Below are positions 5,801-6,495 of a stretch of 6,495 bases of DNA, in pieces. Each line of letters begins with the position of its first letter. Position 1 is the stretch's first letter. The position numbers and the translations under genes were made by a program. The stretch comes from an uncultured Eubacteriales bacterium (GTDB lineage: Bacteria > Bacillota > Clostridia > Oscillospirales > Oscillospiraceae), in assembly GCA_934567745.1 (NCBI GenBank), contig CAKTJM010000105.1:1-6495 (forward strand), in the 5' to 3' direction. The notes below the pieces were generated by a model. That model was not told where the DNA came from. It saw only the letters and a program-made list of their open reading frames with translations, and searched no databases.

Positions 5801-6495
5801 GTTACGATCTCAGGGGAAGTGTTGTAGACCTGCATATAGTAAGCAATGATTTGGTCGGTAGGCTGGATACTCGTCCAGGTGCCATTGAAGTAGTATTGCC
5901 AAAAACCCTCATAATAGCGAACTTTTTGGAAGTCGCTGCCTTTACCGCTCATATCGTCGCCCGTGTATGTTTGCTTATTGTCAGAAGCCAATCTGGTACC
6001 CTTCCAATACAGAAGAGGAAGACTGCGTTCATCTGCGCCAGTGGTGGGTACTAAGCTTTCTAGCGCGACCCCGTCCGGCCCATATGCGGCTTCGGCAGAA
6101 ATAGAGACGATATGACCAGCCGCCGTGGCGGCATACGTGATGCCATTGTGCGTACCACCGGCGTACCGGTTGGTGACCCAAAGCTCGACAGCCAAAGGAT
6201 CGACATCGGAAAGGTCGATCGCACTGACCGTGATATTGTAGACATACCGAGCGGTGACCTTACCGCCACCGTTTGTCACGACTGCCGTAACAGTGGCGTT
6301 GGCATCGGTATTTCCTGCGACGACCTTGCCGTTTTCGATGGTAACGCCAGAACCACTGGTGAGTTCAGCGGTCGCGCCGGTAGGCAGGGTAAATTCGCCG
6401 TTATAAGAGAGGACCTTGGTCTCAGTGGTGCTGGGGGCCGTGACGGTGATGTTATAAGTCACATCCCCAACAGTGACAGTGGTGGTCCCTTCACC
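2815..6495 (-). CDS. Large SLH-domain cell-surface protein (5' end outside window)
   Basis: The frame is open from the window edge (first visible residues GEGTTTVTVGDV) to a TGA at 2817-2815, giving 1,226 visible residues; the true start and any signal peptide lie beyond 6495. An internal GTG at 6462 is only an apparent start. The last 178 residues are three SLH repeats, at about residues 1049-1107, 1108-1171 and 1172-1226. They carry the expected WYYDYV, WYSDAV and YAKDAV openings and TRAM, TRQD and TRAE motifs. In this family SLH triplets bind secondary cell wall polymer, so the protein should sit on the cell surface. A PSGGGGGGSTGG linker (about 1022-1033) separates them from a Thr/Asn/Tyr/Gly-rich, Cys-poor ectodomain. 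Residues 1 to about 100 look Ig-like (two YNITV strands); about 695-805 look like a carbohydrate-binding-type beta-sandwich ending FWLDAIRIYDP. Ligand unknown. The precursor-peptide gene follows within 14 bases, so the two are probably co-transcribed. GC is clearly higher in the SLH part than in the ectodomain. Confidence 0.9.
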   Translation of the reverse strand, partial: GEGTTTVTVGDVTYNITVTAPSTTETKVLSYNGEFTLPTGATAELTSGSGVTIENGKVVAGNTDANATVTAVVTNGGGKVTARYVYNITVSAIDLSDVDPLAVELWVTNRYAGGTHNGITYAATAAGHIVSISAEAAYGPDGVALESLVPTTGADERSLPLLYWKGTRLASDNKQTYTGDDMSGKGSDFQKVRYYEGFWQYYFNGTWTSIQPTDQIIAYYMQVYNTSPEIVTAFRDYGGIAGDGGGEYDASWFAGYRGVGTAVVYPDKSMSPNGDTGIWNNTLICYYEGASGGGNPGLIKVFDTEDFKITKITITKGVHKDSTGKTGANATKTWNRTTSSVLWDKTTNDAGDEWYDETVIWTAEGHTAGETITLDDSIWGNPWKTSGIGEAFLLLFYVEPVEKEDNLTVIYWDDNANARINPDPIQISVKDGVTFINGIKQTSPVNAGTFTLDDDATIENSVGTSRGFNKNITILEGVSANYRSGIYKYVGADISTDGKTLTLHYDIKAVEGTHTYVVDYGLPVNFSGLLKWFHVESADTVDYLSVARANKLTVSTGKFGSIAINTGTWDSMTYTLDKPLDAAAYIPLYCKLTDGTQLETQIRVIPATTMYYEQDFGAKFVTYSEGWSDQNTSAVSTSGTIYQALNELGSKANYGYDSAYNAYSQYSLDSAKKVTVNAEMLNRWNPSTSSWPTATFDFKGTGFDIISLTNTASGQIFVTVTKKANGEPVKKFTVNNYYGYEYKDGTWTPTPDSNKALYQVPVMKVTGLVYGEYTAEVKVAYSPIFDKTGRNEYSFWLDAIRIYDPAGRSEAANSDYGKDDESYPTYQEIRDVLIKQKDFGVTDGNSGAVFIDGKKSTTSITDYQNFGPNNETYLTTNQAIAFRLVANAKPTSVQLGIKLAQGSNGVVNVTVGGQDGLTTAKTGSGYVFSTATDMYYKLADVTNWTESNGTYRSPVIIITNASEDDNTIISLTNIKVTGGATFTKEVTDVISNTSAQPMIALFSNQALVDLAQKALVAEPVQPSGGGGGGSTGGVISSDPTNVPGSDWKNPYDDVKDGSWYYDYVKTVTEAGLMNGQGSGFGPDGKLTRAMMVTILYRMSGSPAVTGVNPFTDVPAGTWYSDAVLWAYDKGIVKGTSETTFAPTADITRQDMATIIARYAAAFQIELKAADGSTFSDDSAIAGYAKDAVYSMKASGILSGKGNDRFDPQGTTTRAETAKVIALLHAI
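2818..3351 (-). other. Triple SLH cell-wall anchoring module
   Basis: This is the part of the surface protein encoding the three S-layer-homology repeats, listed separately because it fixes the protein's location. Each repeat has the hallmark pattern of an aromatic-rich first helix, a 'G(I/L)xxGxxxxxFxPxxxxTR' core and a hydrophobic second helix. Examples are GLMNGQGSGFGPDGKLTR, GIVKGTSETTFAPTADITR and GILSGKGNDRFDPQGTTTR. Three repeats are the usual number needed for the pseudo-trimeric wall-binding fold. The third repeat ends the protein at HAI. Confidence 0.92.

Noticed and set aside
1..6495. tRNA, rRNA, CRISPR array, insertion sequence or phage attachment site
   Set aside because: Almost all of the window is coding on the minus strand. 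I found no spaced direct repeats, terminal inverted repeats, transposase motifs or cloverleaf-like segments by eye.

Overview
The window looks like chromosomal DNA of a Gram-positive, anaerobic, GC-rich member of the Bacillota (Clostridia). An Oscillospiraceae-like gut bacterium is my best guess. The grounds are a large S-layer-homology (SLH) surface protein, strong AGGAGG-type ribosome binding sites, TATAAT promoter architecture, and a small 'KxYEAPxxxFExFxLSxNIAxxC'-type precursor peptide of a kind I associate with Clostridia. The taxonomic call is inference, because no rRNA or other marker is present. All six supported genes lie on the minus strand, so the biological order runs from high to low coordinates.

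Right-hand block (6495 to 2815): the 3' part of a very large secreted protein, open at the window edge. It has about 1,020 residues of Ig-like or beta-sandwich-like ectodomain, a glycine linker, and three C-terminal SLH repeats that would attach it to the cell wall. Eight to fourteen bases after its stop begins an 80-residue peptide (2800 to 2558) with a leader-like N-terminus and four cysteines in a symmetric 12-18-12 spacing. This is the likely precursor of a ribosomally made, post-translationally modified peptide (RiPP). A 12-bp hairpin with a UUCG loop and a U-rich tail follows it.

Intergenic junction (2557 to 2451): 106 bases holding that terminator and, immediately downstream, an extended -10 promoter with a consensus TATAAT at 17-bp spacing from a weak -35, then a strong Shine-Dalgarno sequence.

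Left-hand block (2450 to 1): a tightly overlapping, roughly 70% GC operon. It encodes an HPr-kinase-like P-loop protein, a radical SAM/SPASM enzyme, a PqqD-like peptide-recognition protein, and the N-terminus of an amidohydrolase-2/decarboxylase-type TIM-barrel enzyme that runs off the left edge. Overlaps are 20, 11 and 4 nt. The amidohydrolase starts at a GTG that overlaps the PqqD-like stop.

Together this reads as a candidate RiPP system. The PqqD-like protein would bind the leader, and the radical SAM/SPASM enzyme would install a modification on the Cys-containing core. The kinase-like protein and the amidohydrolase would be accessory tailoring or processing enzymes. Unusual points are the coupling of the precursor gene to an SLH surface protein and the presence of an amidohydrolase in the maturation operon. 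No transporter, protease or immunity gene is visible, and both flanks are cut off.
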